A DNA stretch of 43,028 nt. It comes from an uncultured Verrucomicrobiota bacterium. GTDB taxonomy: Bacteria > Verrucomicrobiota > Verrucomicrobiia > Methylacidiphilales > UBA1321. Of the stretch, positions 16,962-25,314 are shown piece after piece. The stretch spans positions 1 to 43,028 of the forward strand of contig CAIPBM010000038.1 of assembly GCA_903863295.1 (NCBI GenBank). The letters are read 5' to 3'. Made by a program: the position numbers and the translations under genes. Positions within the stretch are counted from its first letter, which is position 1. Every line of letters starts with the position of its first letter. The notes under the pieces were generated by a model. The model was not told the origin of the DNA and did not search any database. It saw only the letters and a list, made by a program, of their open reading frames with translations.

Positions 16962-18263
16962 ATGTCCGACGATCCCCAGACCAACGGCACTCCTACCGGT
17001 GCACCCAAAAAGCGCATGAACCTCCGCACGCCGGAGCTGACCAAGCTCGTGCAGGAGCAGGTCGAGAGCCATTACCGCAGCCCGGTCGTCGAATACCTGA
17101 GCCATACCAAGTCGTCCCTCTCCGCCAACGGACTCACCGTCAAGCTGGCGAAGGCCTTCGGCTTCTGTTACGGCGTGGAGCGCGCGATCAACCTCGCCTA
17201 CGCCTCGACTAAGGCCTACGCGGGTCACAACATTTATCTCCTGGGCGAAATCATCCATAACCCCGAGGTCAACGACCAGCTCCGCGACATGGGCATCAAG
17301 CAGCTCAAGGAAACGCGCGGCGTTTACGATCTCGATGGATTGACCGAGGAGGATGTCGTCATCGTGCCCGCCTTCGGCGCGGAGGTGAAGGTACTTCATC
17401 GCCTCAAGGAAATCGGCTGCTACCAGGTTGACACCACTTGCGGCGACGTGATGAGTGTCTGGCGTCGCGTGCGCCAGTACCGTGATCGCGGGACCACCTC
17501 AATCATCCACGGCAAGGCGTGGCATGAGGAAACCAAGGCGACCGTCTCGCAGGCGGTCAGCGACAAGGGCGGCACGCACTACCTCGTCGTCTTCACCCTG
17601 GCGGAGACCGATTACGTCTGCGACTACATCCGCAAGGGCGGCAACAAGGAGGAGTTCCTCAAGAAGTTTGAGGGCGCCTACTCTTTGGGATTTGATCCCG
17701 ACCAACATCTCGTTTCGGTCGGCGTCGCCAACCAGACCACGATGATGAAAAACGAAACGGAAGAAGTGCAGCGCCGTTTCGAGCAGGCCATGGCCGACCG
17801 CTACGGTCGCGAGAACCTCGACCAACATTTCCGTAAGGCCGACACCATCTGCGGTGCAACGCAAGAGCGGCAGGACGCCCTCTCCGACATGCTCGGTCAT
17901 GAGAAAATGAACCTGCTGCTCGTCGTCGGCGGCTACAACAGCAGCAACACCTCGCACCTCGCCGAAATGGGCGAGGCGGTATTGCCCACCTATTTCATCA
18001 AGAATTCCGACAAGCTGATCTCCACCACGGAAATCTCCCACTACGACCAGCACAAACAGCAGGAAGTGATCACCCACAACTGGCTTCCAGAGGGCAACGT
18101 CGTTGTCGGCATCACGGCGGGTGCGTCCTGTCCGAACAATTTGCTCGAGGAGACGATCCATCGGCTTTATGAGTTCCGCGGCGTGAACGTGGAATCGCTT
18201 TTGCCGGCAGATTACCGGGAGATCGTCGGTCTCGCCCCGGCAACTGAACACGCGGGACACTAG
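16962..18263 (+). CDS. ispH: 4-hydroxy-3-methylbut-2-enyl diphosphate reductase, long type
   Basis: The last enzyme of the MEP isoprenoid pathway, an iron-sulfur reductase giving IPP and DMAPP. The cluster cysteines are C69 (GFCYGVERA), C160 (VDTTCGDV) and C297 (TICGATQERQDAL). At 433 aa it is about 110 residues longer than E. coli IspH. The TICxATQERQDA motif and the long N-terminal segment place it with the plant/cyanobacterial form. It follows hpt by 57 bp and precedes a small unknown gene by 7 bp, so the three may form one operon. Confidence 0.95.
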   Translation: MSDDPQTNGTPTGAPKKRMNLRTPELTKLVQEQVESHYRSPVVEYLSHTKSSLSANGLTVKLAKAFGFCYGVERAINLAYASTKAYAGHNIYLLGEIIHNPEVNDQLRDMGIKQLKETRGVYDLDGLTEEDVVIVPAFGAEVKVLHRLKEIGCYQVDTTCGDVMSVWRRVRQYRDRGTTSIIHGKAWHEETKATVSQAVSDKGGTHYLVVFTLAETDYVCDYIRKGGNKEEFLKKFEGAYSLGFDPDQHLVSVGVANQTTMMKNETEEVQRRFEQAMADRYGRENLDQHFRKADTICGATQERQDALSDMLGHEKMNLLLVVGGYNSSNTSHLAEMGEAVLPTYFIKNSDKLISTTEISHYDQHKQQEVITHNWLPEGNVVVGITAGASCPNNLLEETIHRLYEFRGVNVESLLPADYREIVGLAPATEHAGH

Positions 18264-18270
18264 GCTGACC

Positions 18271-18630
18271 ATGAGCCGCCTTCAAAACGCGTGGCACACG
18301 GCGGCCCGTGAACTCGACCTCGACATCGTCGTTCCTTTCGAGCTGAAAACGAAGACCTTCACCGTCACCGCCGAGGTGCTGCTAAAGAACTTCGGCGCCA
18401 AGCAGGGGATGTTGATTGTTTCGGATCATCGCCTCGTGGAACCGTTCCGCCACCAACTGATCAAGCTTGGCTACGGCTTCGCCACCCTCGCTGAACCGGA
18501 ACGGGACTGGCCCTTCACCCGTGAGGAACGGGAAGCCTTCATCGAGATGCTCAACGAATGGGGCTGGATGGGCAAACCCGAGGACGAGCCGGAATGGCTC
18601 CTCTCCGGCAGCGAAGCGGACGACGAGTAG
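18271..18630 (+). CDS. Small conserved-looking protein of unknown function
   Basis: A 119-aa acidic soluble protein. It has no signal peptide or membrane segment. It alternates short strands and helices (FTVTAEVLLKNFGAKQGMLIVSD, then FRHQLIKLGYGFATL) and ends in an acidic, Trp-containing tail (EWGWMGKPEDEPEWLL...DDE). I do not recognise the family. Codon use matches its neighbours and it starts 7 bp after ispH, so I take it as a real co-transcribed gene. Its stop is 3 bp from the end of the convergent hydrolase gene. Confidence 0.7.
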   Translation: MSRLQNAWHTAARELDLDIVVPFELKTKTFTVTAEVLLKNFGAKQGMLIVSDHRLVEPFRHQLIKLGYGFATLAEPERDWPFTREEREAFIEMLNEWGWMGKPEDEPEWLLSGSEADDE

Positions 18631-18633
18631 CGT

Positions 18634-19512
18634 CTATTGGGGCGGCGCGATGAAATGAAGCGCATCGTCCCACCAGGCGAGCTCCGGCGTACGCGGCCAG
18701 TCGTCATGATGACAGCCTTCCTGCACGATGACTTTCTTGGGCTCCGGTAAGTGGGCAATGAGATTGAGACTCAGTTCCGGCGGAATAATTTCATCTTCGC
18801 TGCTGCGGATCACGCAGATCGGATGGGGAAAATGTTCCAGGTTCGCGATGGAATCGTACTTGTCGATCATGAGCAGGCGCACCGGGATGTAGGGGTAGCG
18901 GTAGAGACCAACATTGGCGATGGTGTCCCAGGGCGTGAGCAGGGCAAGGCCGTGCACGGGCAGGGTGGGATCGGCGCAAACCGCTGCCGCCACACCGGAG
19001 CCGAGGGACTCGCCCCAGACATAGACCGGTCCGTAACCGGCTTGATCGAGCGAGCGGATCAGGGCGCGGGCATCGGGAACAATGGTGGCTTCGCTCGGGC
19101 GACCGGGGCGACCGCCATAACCGGGGTATTCATAGAGAAAGGTGCGGAAGCCGCGCCGGGTGAAGGCATCGACATACGCGGTGCGGTCATAGGCGCAGTT
19201 GGCGTTACCGTGAAAGACGACGATGGTTCCGCGCGGGGCCGGGCTGGTGAAATCGGGACGGACGTAGCCCTGCGGAGATTCGGCCCCCGGCGTCGGATGC
19301 TCCCAGGGTACCAGTCCGACCGATTGCGCAACCCTCGCTGCTTGTTCGGCGGGGAGGACCGCGCCGGAAATCTTGCGGGCGTAGATCAGATCGTTCTGCA
19401 TGGAGAAGAGAAAACCGCAGGCGGCCAGATAGACGATTAAGGCGCAGATGAACACCTTTTGGGCCAAGGGCAGTGGATGATACCAGGGGCGCTTACTGGC
19501 AGAAACGTTCAT
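18634..19512 (-). CDS. Membrane-anchored alpha/beta hydrolase (BEM46/ABHD13-like)
   Basis: A 292-aa protein with one N-terminal hydrophobic anchor (18-37) and an alpha/beta hydrolase domain. The oxyanion motif VFHGNANC is at 99-106, the nucleophile S169 lies in GESLGSG, the acid is probably D240 (RSSEDEIIP), and the base is H268 or H269 (GCHHDDW). The layout matches BEM46/ABHD13-type serine hydrolases. Esterase or peptidase activity is likely; substrate unknown. It stands alone on the reverse strand. Confidence 0.85.
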   Translation of the reverse strand: MNVSASKRPWYHPLPLAQKVFICALIVYLAACGFLFSMQNDLIYARKISGAVLPAEQAARVAQSVGLVPWEHPTPGAESPQGYVRPDFTSPAPRGTIVVFHGNANCAYDRTAYVDAFTRRGFRTFLYEYPGYGGRPGRPSEATIVPDARALIRSLDQAGYGPVYVWGESLGSGVAAAVCADPTLPVHGLALLTPWDTIANVGLYRYPYIPVRLLMIDKYDSIANLEHFPHPICVIRSSEDEIIPPELSLNLIAHLPEPKKVIVQEGCHHDDWPRTPELAWWDDALHFIAPPQ

Positions 19513-19550
19513 GCCGGGACGCTACCGGGCCGGACGGTAAAAAGCAATTA

Positions 19551-19650
19551 GCCGCAAAGGATCGCAAAGAGCGCAAAAAATGAAGTTCAACAAAGGGAAA
19601 ACTCACGTCCCCATCCCCAGTTCTTTGTTTTCTCTGCGTTCTTTTGTGGC
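19551..19650. repeat. Imperfect inverted repeat, GCCGCAAAG type
   Basis: An A-rich arm at 19551-19580 (GCCGCAAAGGATCGCAAAGA...) is matched by an imperfect reverse complement at 19621-19650 (TTCTTTGTTTTCTCTGCGTT...). The arms are about 30 bp long with several mismatches and lie 40 bp apart. Between hydrolase and prs start codons, this forms part of a 261-bp divergent gap. The low complexity leaves some doubt that it is a defined element. Confidence 0.5.
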
Positions 19651-19773
19651 GAAAGAGTTTATGAAATTATCGCCTCAGGTTAGAGGGCGTGAAGGGTTAA
19701 GGACGAAATGTAACAATTTGGTGTCGCTTTCGAGCTTGCCCCCGCTGCCCCGCAACGCGAGACTTCCGGGGCT

Positions 19774-20736
19774 ATGGATAATTCTGGCCCGCAAGTTTTC
19801 ACTGGCAACGCCAACCCCGCCCTCGCCGAGGAAATCGCCACGTACGTGGGCGTTCCCCTCGGTGAAGCGACGGTGACCTCGTTCCCCAATGGCGAGACCT
19901 TCGTCAAAATCAACGAGAACATCCGCGGGCGCGATATCTTCATCGTCCAGCCTTCCGCGCCGCCGACCAACCAGAATTTGATGGAGCTGCTGATCATGAT
20001 CGACGCCGCACGCCGCGCGAGCGCCTCCCGCATCACGGCGGTTATGCCATTTTACGGTTATGCCCGGCAGGATCGCAAGGATCAGCCTCGCGTGCCGATC
20101 ACGGCCAAGCTGGTCGCCAATCTCCTCGTCGCCAGCGGCGCGCATCGCGTCCTGACCATGGATCTGCACGCGCAACAGATTCAGGGCTTCTTCGATATTC
20201 CGGTGGATCATCTCTATGCCGCACCGATTCTCTATCGCTACCTCAAGACCCTTGAGTTGGAGAACCTGATCGTCGTTTCCCCCGACGTGGGCGGCATGAA
20301 AATGGCCTCCGCCTATTCCCAGTTGCTCCACACCAGCCTGGCCATTGTCGCCAAGCAGCGGACCAGTCCCACCTCGGTCGAGTCGCAATACCTGGTCGGC
20401 GATGTCGCCGGCAAGGATGTCCTGATGGTCGATGATTTGACCGAAACGGCGGGCACGCTGACAGCGGCGGCGAGGCTGCTCAAGCAAAACGGCGCCAAGC
20501 GGATTCTTGCCGCGGTCTCCCACTGTCTCCTCACGGACATGGCCATCCAGCGGCTCAAGAACTCGGACATCGATGAACTGATCACGACGAACAGCACGGT
20601 CATGCGCCCGATTCCTGGGTTCAAGTTAACGGTCCTGAGCGTTGCCAGCCTGCTGGGCGAGGCGATCAAGCGCATCCACGGCGGGGAGTCGGTCTCGTCG
20701 CTCTTTGAGGTCAACGGCAAGGGAAAACAAGGATAA
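19774..20736 (+). CDS. prs: Ribose-phosphate pyrophosphokinase
   Basis: Makes PRPP from ribose-5-phosphate and ATP for nucleotide, His and Trp synthesis. The 320-aa class I enzyme shows YARQDRKD (96-103), MDLHAQQIQGFF (129-140), the flexible-loop Lys/Arg K194 and R196 (AKQR), and the PRPP loop VDDLTETAGT (219-228). The usual loop is VDDMIDTAGT, so a Thr-Glu pair replaces Ile-Asp. The start ATG is supported by homology. It is monocistronic, with 110 bp before the next gene. Confidence 0.95.
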   Translation: MDNSGPQVFTGNANPALAEEIATYVGVPLGEATVTSFPNGETFVKINENIRGRDIFIVQPSAPPTNQNLMELLIMIDAARRASASRITAVMPFYGYARQDRKDQPRVPITAKLVANLLVASGAHRVLTMDLHAQQIQGFFDIPVDHLYAAPILYRYLKTLELENLIVVSPDVGGMKMASAYSQLLHTSLAIVAKQRTSPTSVESQYLVGDVAGKDVLMVDDLTETAGTLTAAARLLKQNGAKRILAAVSHCLLTDMAIQRLKNSDIDELITTNSTVMRPIPGFKLTVLSVASLLGEAIKRIHGGESVSSLFEVNGKGKQG

Positions 20737-20846
20737 TACCTGACCGTCGCAGTCGACTTCCCTCGAGCAATCCGGTGGGCAAATGTATGGGGCAAGCGAA
20801 TGAGGCCAGTCGTCGGCAGTCCTAAATCGTCGCGTACGATCAAGCC

Positions 20847-22076
20847 ATGAAGATTTGTGACGTGACCCAGTTTTACTCGCCGGTGAGCGGCGGGGTGAAG
20901 CGGTACATTTCCCAGAAGAGGCAGCATGTCCTGGAGCACACGCGCGATGAGCATCACCTCATCATCCCCGGCAGCACCACGCGTTATGAACGCGAAGGGC
21001 GGCTGCATCTCCACACCATCCGCTCGCCGCGGCTCGATTTTTTTTCGCGCTATCCGTCGCGCTACCGGCTGATCCTCAATACCAAGCTCGTGCTCGATAT
21101 GCTCGATGATATCCGGCCTGATGTCATTGAGTCAGGTGATCCGTATCATCTTGCCTGGACCGCGTTGCGCGCGGGCACGCAGATTCACGCGCCGGTCTTT
21201 GGTTTTTATCACTCCCATTTCCCGGAGGCTTACCTTCGGACGGCGCTGAAATATGGCGGTTCATGGCTGCGCGATGCAGTGCTTAATTACGCGGAAGATT
21301 ACATCGTCAAGCTCTACAGCCTCTTCACCGCGACGCTGGTGCCCTCGGAACATTTGCGGCAGTTGCTCCATTCCTGGGGCGTGACGAATACGGTGACGCT
21401 CAACCTCGGCGTTGATACCCACATCTTTCGCCCCACACCGCGCGACGAGACATTGCGCGAGAAGCTCGACCTGCCGAAGGACAAGAAAGTTCTTCTCTAT
21501 GTGGGGCGGCTGTCGGCGGAAAAGAATATCGAGATGCTGCTTGCGGCCTTCGAGGCGCTCCATGCGCGGCATCCGCAGACTTACCATCTGGTCATCGTCG
21601 GCGATGGGCCGCTCCGGCGCGTACTCCCCGCGACGCGGCATCGCACCGGCGCGCTCACGTGGCGTTCCTACATTCAGGACAACGCCAAGCTGGCCGAGTA
21701 TTATCACGCCGCCGATCTCTTCATTCATCCCGGTGTCTGCGAGACCTTTGGACTCGTCGTACTGGAAGCGCAGGCATGCGGGCTGCCGTGCGTCGGCGTA
21801 CGCGGCAGTTTCATGGATGCCAATATCATGGTCGGCCTTGATCAATGGGCGTCTCATAACGATCCTGAGGCGATCGCGGATGCGATTGAACGCTTTGAAG
21901 GTCAGGATTTGGCGGCGCTGGGGGCTGAGGCTTCCCGTCTGGTTCACGCACGCTTTTCCTGGGACAAGGTCTTTGCCCGTCAATGGGCGCTCTACACGCG
22001 GGCGCGTTTGCATGGCGCAGAGGCCCTCCGCTCCATTGAGCCGCATCCCTTCTCGCCGGACTGGATCAAGAGTTGA
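20847..22076 (+). CDS. Glycosyltransferase family 4 (MgtA/PimB-like)
   Basis: A 409-aa GT-B enzyme using a nucleotide sugar. N-terminal SGGVKRY (14-20), YVGRLSAEKN (218-227), VGDGP (251-255), and the EX7E motif E299/E307 in VCETFGLVVLEAQACG mark GT4. The overall look is that of alpha-mannosyl/glycosyltransferases acting on lipids. No sugar cluster surrounds it, so the acceptor is unknown. The downstream convergent gap holds a large hairpin element. Confidence 0.88.
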   Translation: MKICDVTQFYSPVSGGVKRYISQKRQHVLEHTRDEHHLIIPGSTTRYEREGRLHLHTIRSPRLDFFSRYPSRYRLILNTKLVLDMLDDIRPDVIESGDPYHLAWTALRAGTQIHAPVFGFYHSHFPEAYLRTALKYGGSWLRDAVLNYAEDYIVKLYSLFTATLVPSEHLRQLLHSWGVTNTVTLNLGVDTHIFRPTPRDETLREKLDLPKDKKVLLYVGRLSAEKNIEMLLAAFEALHARHPQTYHLVIVGDGPLRRVLPATRHRTGALTWRSYIQDNAKLAEYYHAADLFIHPGVCETFGLVVLEAQACGLPCVGVRGSFMDANIMVGLDQWASHNDPEAIADAIERFEGQDLAALGAEASRLVHARFSWDKVFARQWALYTRARLHGAEALRSIEPHPFSPDWIKS

Positions 22077-22082
22077 AAATCC

Positions 22083-22109
22083 GTCATCCTGAGCTTGCCG
22101 AAGGATCAG
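22083..22109. repeat. Single GTCATCCTGAGC-type repeat
   Basis: GTCATCCTGAGCTTGCCGAA followed by GGATCAG, nearly identical to each arm of the inverted repeat at 36262-36362, which identifies it as a solo copy of that family. A related fragment (GCTCAGGATGAC, opposite orientation) lies at 23752-23763 after tRNA-His. Confidence 0.7.
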
Positions 22110-22194
22110 CCCCCGGTGATTTAACCATCATCGGAGGGAGCGCCCGTTAGAGCATTTTTATCTATAGCGCACAGCTTGAGGAGCAGTACTGAAA

Positions 22195-22412
22195 GCCAGC
22201 CTGAAAGGCTGGCAAGCTTTCAGCCCAGGGTTGGCGCAGCAACGCCTACCCTGGGTATAGATTAAGAACTGGCCAACCCTGAATGGGTTGAAGCGCGATT
22301 TTTCAGCGCGGTCACTTCAACCCTTTCAGGGTTGCGGTCATGACGAGCAAACCCAGGGTAGGCGCTGGTGCGCCAACCCTGGGCTATATGATCAAAACCC
22401 TTTCAGGGTTTT
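22195..22412. repeat. Mirror-symmetric six-hairpin element, copy 1
   Basis: Six hairpins in 218 bp. S1 22195-22213 GCCAGCC-TGAAA-GGCTGGC; L1 22224-22255, arms CCCAGGGT / ACCCTGGG plus GGCG / CGCC with a T-T mismatch; S2 22274-22290 CAACCC-TGAAT-GGGTTG; S3 22318-22334 CAACCC-TTTCA-GGGTTG; L2 22352-22383, the near-exact reverse complement of L1 (A-A mismatch); S4 22394-22412 AAAACCC-TTTCA-GGGTTTT. The left S-L-S half is thus an inverted copy of the right. It lies between converging GT4 and panC genes and holds no credible coding sequence. The same plan recurs at 33373-33585. Confidence 0.9.
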
Positions 22413-22499
22413 CGATCTGCATCTGCGGCCTGTGCACGATGTTTTAAATGCTCTAATGGCAGCTAATCCGTCGAAAGCTGGATGACAGAAGTAGGGAGC

Positions 22500-23276
22500 T
22501 TACTTCACCCGCTCATTATCGATCAGCCGGGTCTTGCCGATAAAGACCGCCGCGCAGAGACGATCTTCAGTCCGTTCAACATAGTCGAGCTTGAGTCCCG
22601 AAATCTTTTTCAGCTCGGCGGCTAGCCAGCCAGCATTCCTCGATTTGCGTTTGGCAGCCAGTTGCAGGAGCCGCGCGAACTCGACTCCCACGGCCCGTTC
22701 TTCTGGAGAGAGATACCGGTTCCGCGAACTCATCGCCAGTCCATCGGGATCGCGGACGGTCGGGACAATGACCAGCTTCACCGGCACGTCGAGATCGCGC
22801 ACCATCCGCCGGATGACATCGACCTGCTGGGCATCCTTCTGGCCAAAGTAGGCATTCGTCGGGCGCGTCAGGTTGAAGAGCTTGAGCACGACCGTTGCCA
22901 CGCCGCGGAAATGGCCGGGACGTGAAGCTCCATCGCGCCCCTGCGAGACGACCGATTCCTCCACAAAAGTGGAATGATCGGGCTGGTAAAGATTATCCGG
23001 GGCGAAAACCAGATCGACTCCCTCCTTCCGGCACATCGCGAGATCCTGCTCGCGTGGCCGCGGATAGCGGGCCAGGTCCTCCTTGGGGCCGAACTGGGTT
23101 GGATTGACGTAAATCGTAACGATAACCTTCCGGCATTCCTTGCGCGCTCGCCGGACCAGAGTCATATGCCCCTCGTGCAGGGCACCCATGGTCGGAACCA
23201 GCCCGATTCGCTCGCCCGACTGGGCCCAAGCCGCACTGTGCCGCTGCATGGCGGCGATGGAACTGATTACCTTCAT
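22500..23276 (-). CDS. panC: Pantothenate synthetase
   Basis: Condenses pantoate and beta-alanine with ATP to make pantothenate (coenzyme A pathway). The nucleotidyltransferase HIGH-like motif is PTMGALHEGH (28-37). NPTQFG (58-63), RPGHFRGVATVV (119-130), FGQKDAQQ (144-151) and the KMSKS-like MSSRNRYLS (182-190) are all present. At 258 aa it is somewhat shorter than the usual ~280, mainly at the C terminus. panB and panD are not adjacent. Confidence 0.95.
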   Translation of the reverse strand: MKVISSIAAMQRHSAAWAQSGERIGLVPTMGALHEGHMTLVRRARKECRKVIVTIYVNPTQFGPKEDLARYPRPREQDLAMCRKEGVDLVFAPDNLYQPDHSTFVEESVVSQGRDGASRPGHFRGVATVVLKLFNLTRPTNAYFGQKDAQQVDVIRRMVRDLDVPVKLVIVPTVRDPDGLAMSSRNRYLSPEERAVGVEFARLLQLAAKRKSRNAGWLAAELKKISGLKLDYVERTEDRLCAAVFIGKTRLIDNERVK

Positions 23277-23426
23277 GGCCTGAGATTAGAGGGGTGGTTC
23301 CCGCGAGGACAAGGCCCCGTTAGGGCCGGGAAATAAGTTTTTTCATGAAGGGTAAACTATTTTGGAAACCAAAAAGCAGGCAACACGTCTCTACATTCAT
23401 GGTTTTAAGTTGTTCCTGTGTTATTT

Positions 23427-23632
23427 GGTGCCCCACTCCGAAAGGTAAAGCCGGACAGTTCGCCCTGAAACGGACCGAGCTTCCCGCCAAGCTCTCCAAG
23501 GTGAATCGACCGTGGGTGGGGCGCTTGAAATCCTCGGTTGAGCACGTCTCCGTTTTCTCCCCGGTCAACGGGGATTAGGCTTGAATCTCTAGTGGGAGAA
23601 TCTAAGGTGGTAACCCGCGAGGCGGAAACGCC
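23427..23632 (+). ncRNA. Possible structured RNA upstream of tRNA-His
   Basis: The 371-bp gap between panC and tRNA-His has no convincing gene but several nested pairings. A 10-bp outer helix (23427-23436 with 23516-23525, two G-U pairs) encloses a perfect GAGCTT-CCCGCC-AAGCTC hairpin (23477-23494). Then come CCCCG-GTCAA-CGGGG (23559-23573) and a GNRA-capped GGCG-GAAA-CGCC hairpin (23621-23632). I found no match to RNase P, tmRNA, SRP or common riboswitch consensus sequences. The strand is assumed from the tRNA downstream. Both strands hold short ORFs (about 80 codons) that look unlike proteins. Confidence 0.3.
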
Positions 23633-23647
23633 GCGCTCTGTATTACT

Positions 23648-23720
23648 GGCGGCCGTAGCTCAATGGTAGAGCTCCAGTTTGTGGTACTGGCTGTTGCGGG
23701 TTCGAGTCCCGTCGGTCGCC
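23648..23720 (+). tRNA. tRNA-His (GTG anticodon)
   Basis: A full cloverleaf. The acceptor GCGGCCG (23649-23655) pairs with CGGTCGC (23713-23719). The D stem is GCTC/GAGC, and the anticodon arm CCAGT-TTGTGGT-ACTGG carries GTG for His. The T arm is GCGGG-TTCGAGT-CCCGT. An extra 5' G (G-1 at 23648) faces C73 at 23720, which is the identity pair of tRNA-His. The 3' CCA is not fully encoded, so it must be added after transcription. Confidence 0.96.
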
Positions 23721-23731
23721 CAGTTTGCTGC

Positions 23732-23767
23732 ATCCGTCACCCCTCGCTCATGCTCAGGATGACGGAT
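23732..23767. repeat. Inverted repeat after tRNA-His
   Basis: ATCCGTCA at 23732-23739 and TGACGGAT at 23760-23767 are perfect 8-bp inverted arms around 20 nt, and the right arm includes a GCTCAGGATGAC fragment of the repeat family seen at 22083 and 36262. It lies between the converging tRNA and GH4 genes and may help end transcription, but no T-run follows. Confidence 0.55.
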
Positions 23768-23794
23768 TATTGGGCAACATTCCGTCAGTCAACT

Positions 23795-25228
23795 CTACTT
23801 GTACTTCGGCAGGTACTTCTTCTCGGCTTCGAATAACTCCAGGGTCATCGCCTTGATTTCCGCCGGAGAACAGATGGCGGACGTCAATGGATCAAGCTGC
23901 AGCGCGTAGATCGCGGCTTCCTTGCTCCGCTCAACGGCCGCGGTGGCACCCAGTTCAAACATCGACATGTTGGATGCGCACAAGGCGGCCATCTGAGGAG
24001 GTAACGCTCCGTAGCGGGTTGGGTTAAGGCCGTTCCCATCAATCATGGTTGAGACCTCCACGCACCCATTGGCGGGCAGATTGGTGATCAAAGAACCCAG
24101 ATTGTCCTTGGAATTCATGACATTGCCATGGATGCGGAAAGGCGAGTCCTTCTCCCGGGCCTCGATGATCCAGCTCGCGTATTCCCAGCTGCGAGTCCAT
24201 TCCATCGGTTTGGTGCCGCTGAGCATGTCCATGCGTTCTTTGTCGCCATTTTTGCGCCATTGAGGCCAGTTGTTGGCGTAGAAGCTCGATTCTCCATCGT
24301 AAGCGGGCCGACCGTAACGCTTGAGCAGATCCTTGCGCTTGCGGTAGTAGGGGAGGTATTCAGATAAATGTCCGCTCGATTCCGTAATGAACGCGCCGAA
24401 ATGGAGCATCATGTCCTTGCGAACAAGGTCGTTTTTGTCTTCGGGATCGGACGGCTTTCCGGCCAGATCCTGCTCGGCTTTTTTCTTGAGCAGGGGGTAG
24501 AGATCCTTGCCCTTGTGGCGCAGTTTGGTGAACCACGCCAGGTGATTGATTCCGGCACATTCCCATTCCATTTCGCTGTAAGGAATGCCCGCGCGCTTGG
24601 CCAGGAGATGACTCGTGCCCTGGACGGAATGGCAAAGGCCCACCACCTGCATCGATGAGGTGCGGCCTGCGGCCAGGCACAGCATGTTCATCGGGTTGGT
24701 GTAATTGAGCACCAAGGCTTGGGGACAGAGACGCTCGGCATCCTTGAGGGCATCCAGCCAGACCGGGATGGTCCGCAGCGCCTTGAAGAGACCGCCTGGC
24801 CCGATGGTATCGCCGATGCATTGATCGACGCCATATTTGGCCGGAATATCGTTGTCAAAGCGGACGCACGCAAGCCCGGAGACTTCAATGCAATTCACGA
24901 TGTAATGACTTCCTGACATCACTTTTGTGCGATCCGTTGAGGCGATGACCTCCCAGTTGGTCGCACCCCGCTCGGCGCAAAGCTTCTTGATGAGACGGTG
25001 CATGGTGCTGAGACGTTCGCGGTCGATATCGACCAGCGCGATCGTGCCCCCCTGGTTGCCGGGAATACTGATCACATCGGTCATCAGACGTGGTGTGAAA
25101 CCGCTTCCTGCTCCCAGCATGGTGATTTTGATGGGGCGTGTGATTGTGCCGGGAAGCGCCGTCAAATCAGAAGCTTTGGTGTGTTCGGCGTGACCGCGGG
25201 ATTTTTTTGTTTTGGGAAGAGTGGCCAT
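23795..25228 (-). CDS. Glycoside hydrolase family 4, alpha-galactosidase-like
   Basis: A 477-aa NAD- and Mn-dependent glycosidase. The Rossmann start is ITMLGAGSGFTPRLM (35-49), followed by ALVDID. NYTNPMNMLC (175-184) and the metal site CHSVQGT with C199/H200 follow; the CHSV signature is typical of MelA-type alpha-galactosidases, though alpha-galacturonidases are close. H229 lies in INHLAWF. The frame extends to 25297, but that would enter the divergent promoter, so I take the ATG at 25228. It is divergent from an AraC regulator. No sugar transporter is adjacent, so the physiological substrate is open. Confidence 0.88.
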   Translation of the reverse strand: MATLPKTKKSRGHAEHTKASDLTALPGTITRPIKITMLGAGSGFTPRLMTDVISIPGNQGGTIALVDIDRERLSTMHRLIKKLCAERGATNWEVIASTDRTKVMSGSHYIVNCIEVSGLACVRFDNDIPAKYGVDQCIGDTIGPGGLFKALRTIPVWLDALKDAERLCPQALVLNYTNPMNMLCLAAGRTSSMQVVGLCHSVQGTSHLLAKRAGIPYSEMEWECAGINHLAWFTKLRHKGKDLYPLLKKKAEQDLAGKPSDPEDKNDLVRKDMMLHFGAFITESSGHLSEYLPYYRKRKDLLKRYGRPAYDGESSFYANNWPQWRKNGDKERMDMLSGTKPMEWTRSWEYASWIIEAREKDSPFRIHGNVMNSKDNLGSLITNLPANGCVEVSTMIDGNGLNPTRYGALPPQMAALCASNMSMFELGATAAVERSKEAAIYALQLDPLTSAICSPAEIKAMTLELFEAEKKYLPKYK

Positions 25229-25280
25229 AAGGTGTGAAGGAAGCCTGCGCGTTTGTTCAAAAAATAGCGCGATTAAACTC

Positions 25281-25307
25281 GTGACAATAAACTGCATATT
25301 TGTGACA
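25281..25307. promoter_or_regulatory. Candidate AraC-type direct-repeat operator
   Basis: GTGACA occurs at 25281-25286 and again at 25302-25307, exactly 21 bp apart, in the 86-bp gap between the GH4 gene and its divergent AraC regulator; a third, weaker GTGATT begins at 25315, the AraC start codon itself. Direct half-sites two helical turns apart are what AraC proteins bind. Binding is an inference. Confidence 0.45.
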
Positions 25308-25314
25308 TTGTTTT

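Noticed and set aside
22195-22412. CRISPR array
   Set aside because: The repeated hairpins have no regular spacing or unique spacers of constant length, and no cas gene is present.
23320-23578. Short ORFs on both strands between panC and tRNA-His (77 and 82 codons)
   Set aside because: Both have unusual composition, no recognisable motif, no ribosome-binding site, and overlap one another in the palindrome-rich gap.
23601-23640. T-box-like string AAGGTGGTAACCCGCG before tRNA-His
   Set aside because: It resembles the T-box antiterminator consensus AGGGUGGNACCGCG but has two extra bases, no terminator with a T-run, and stands before a tRNA and not an aminoacyl-tRNA synthetase or amino-acid gene.
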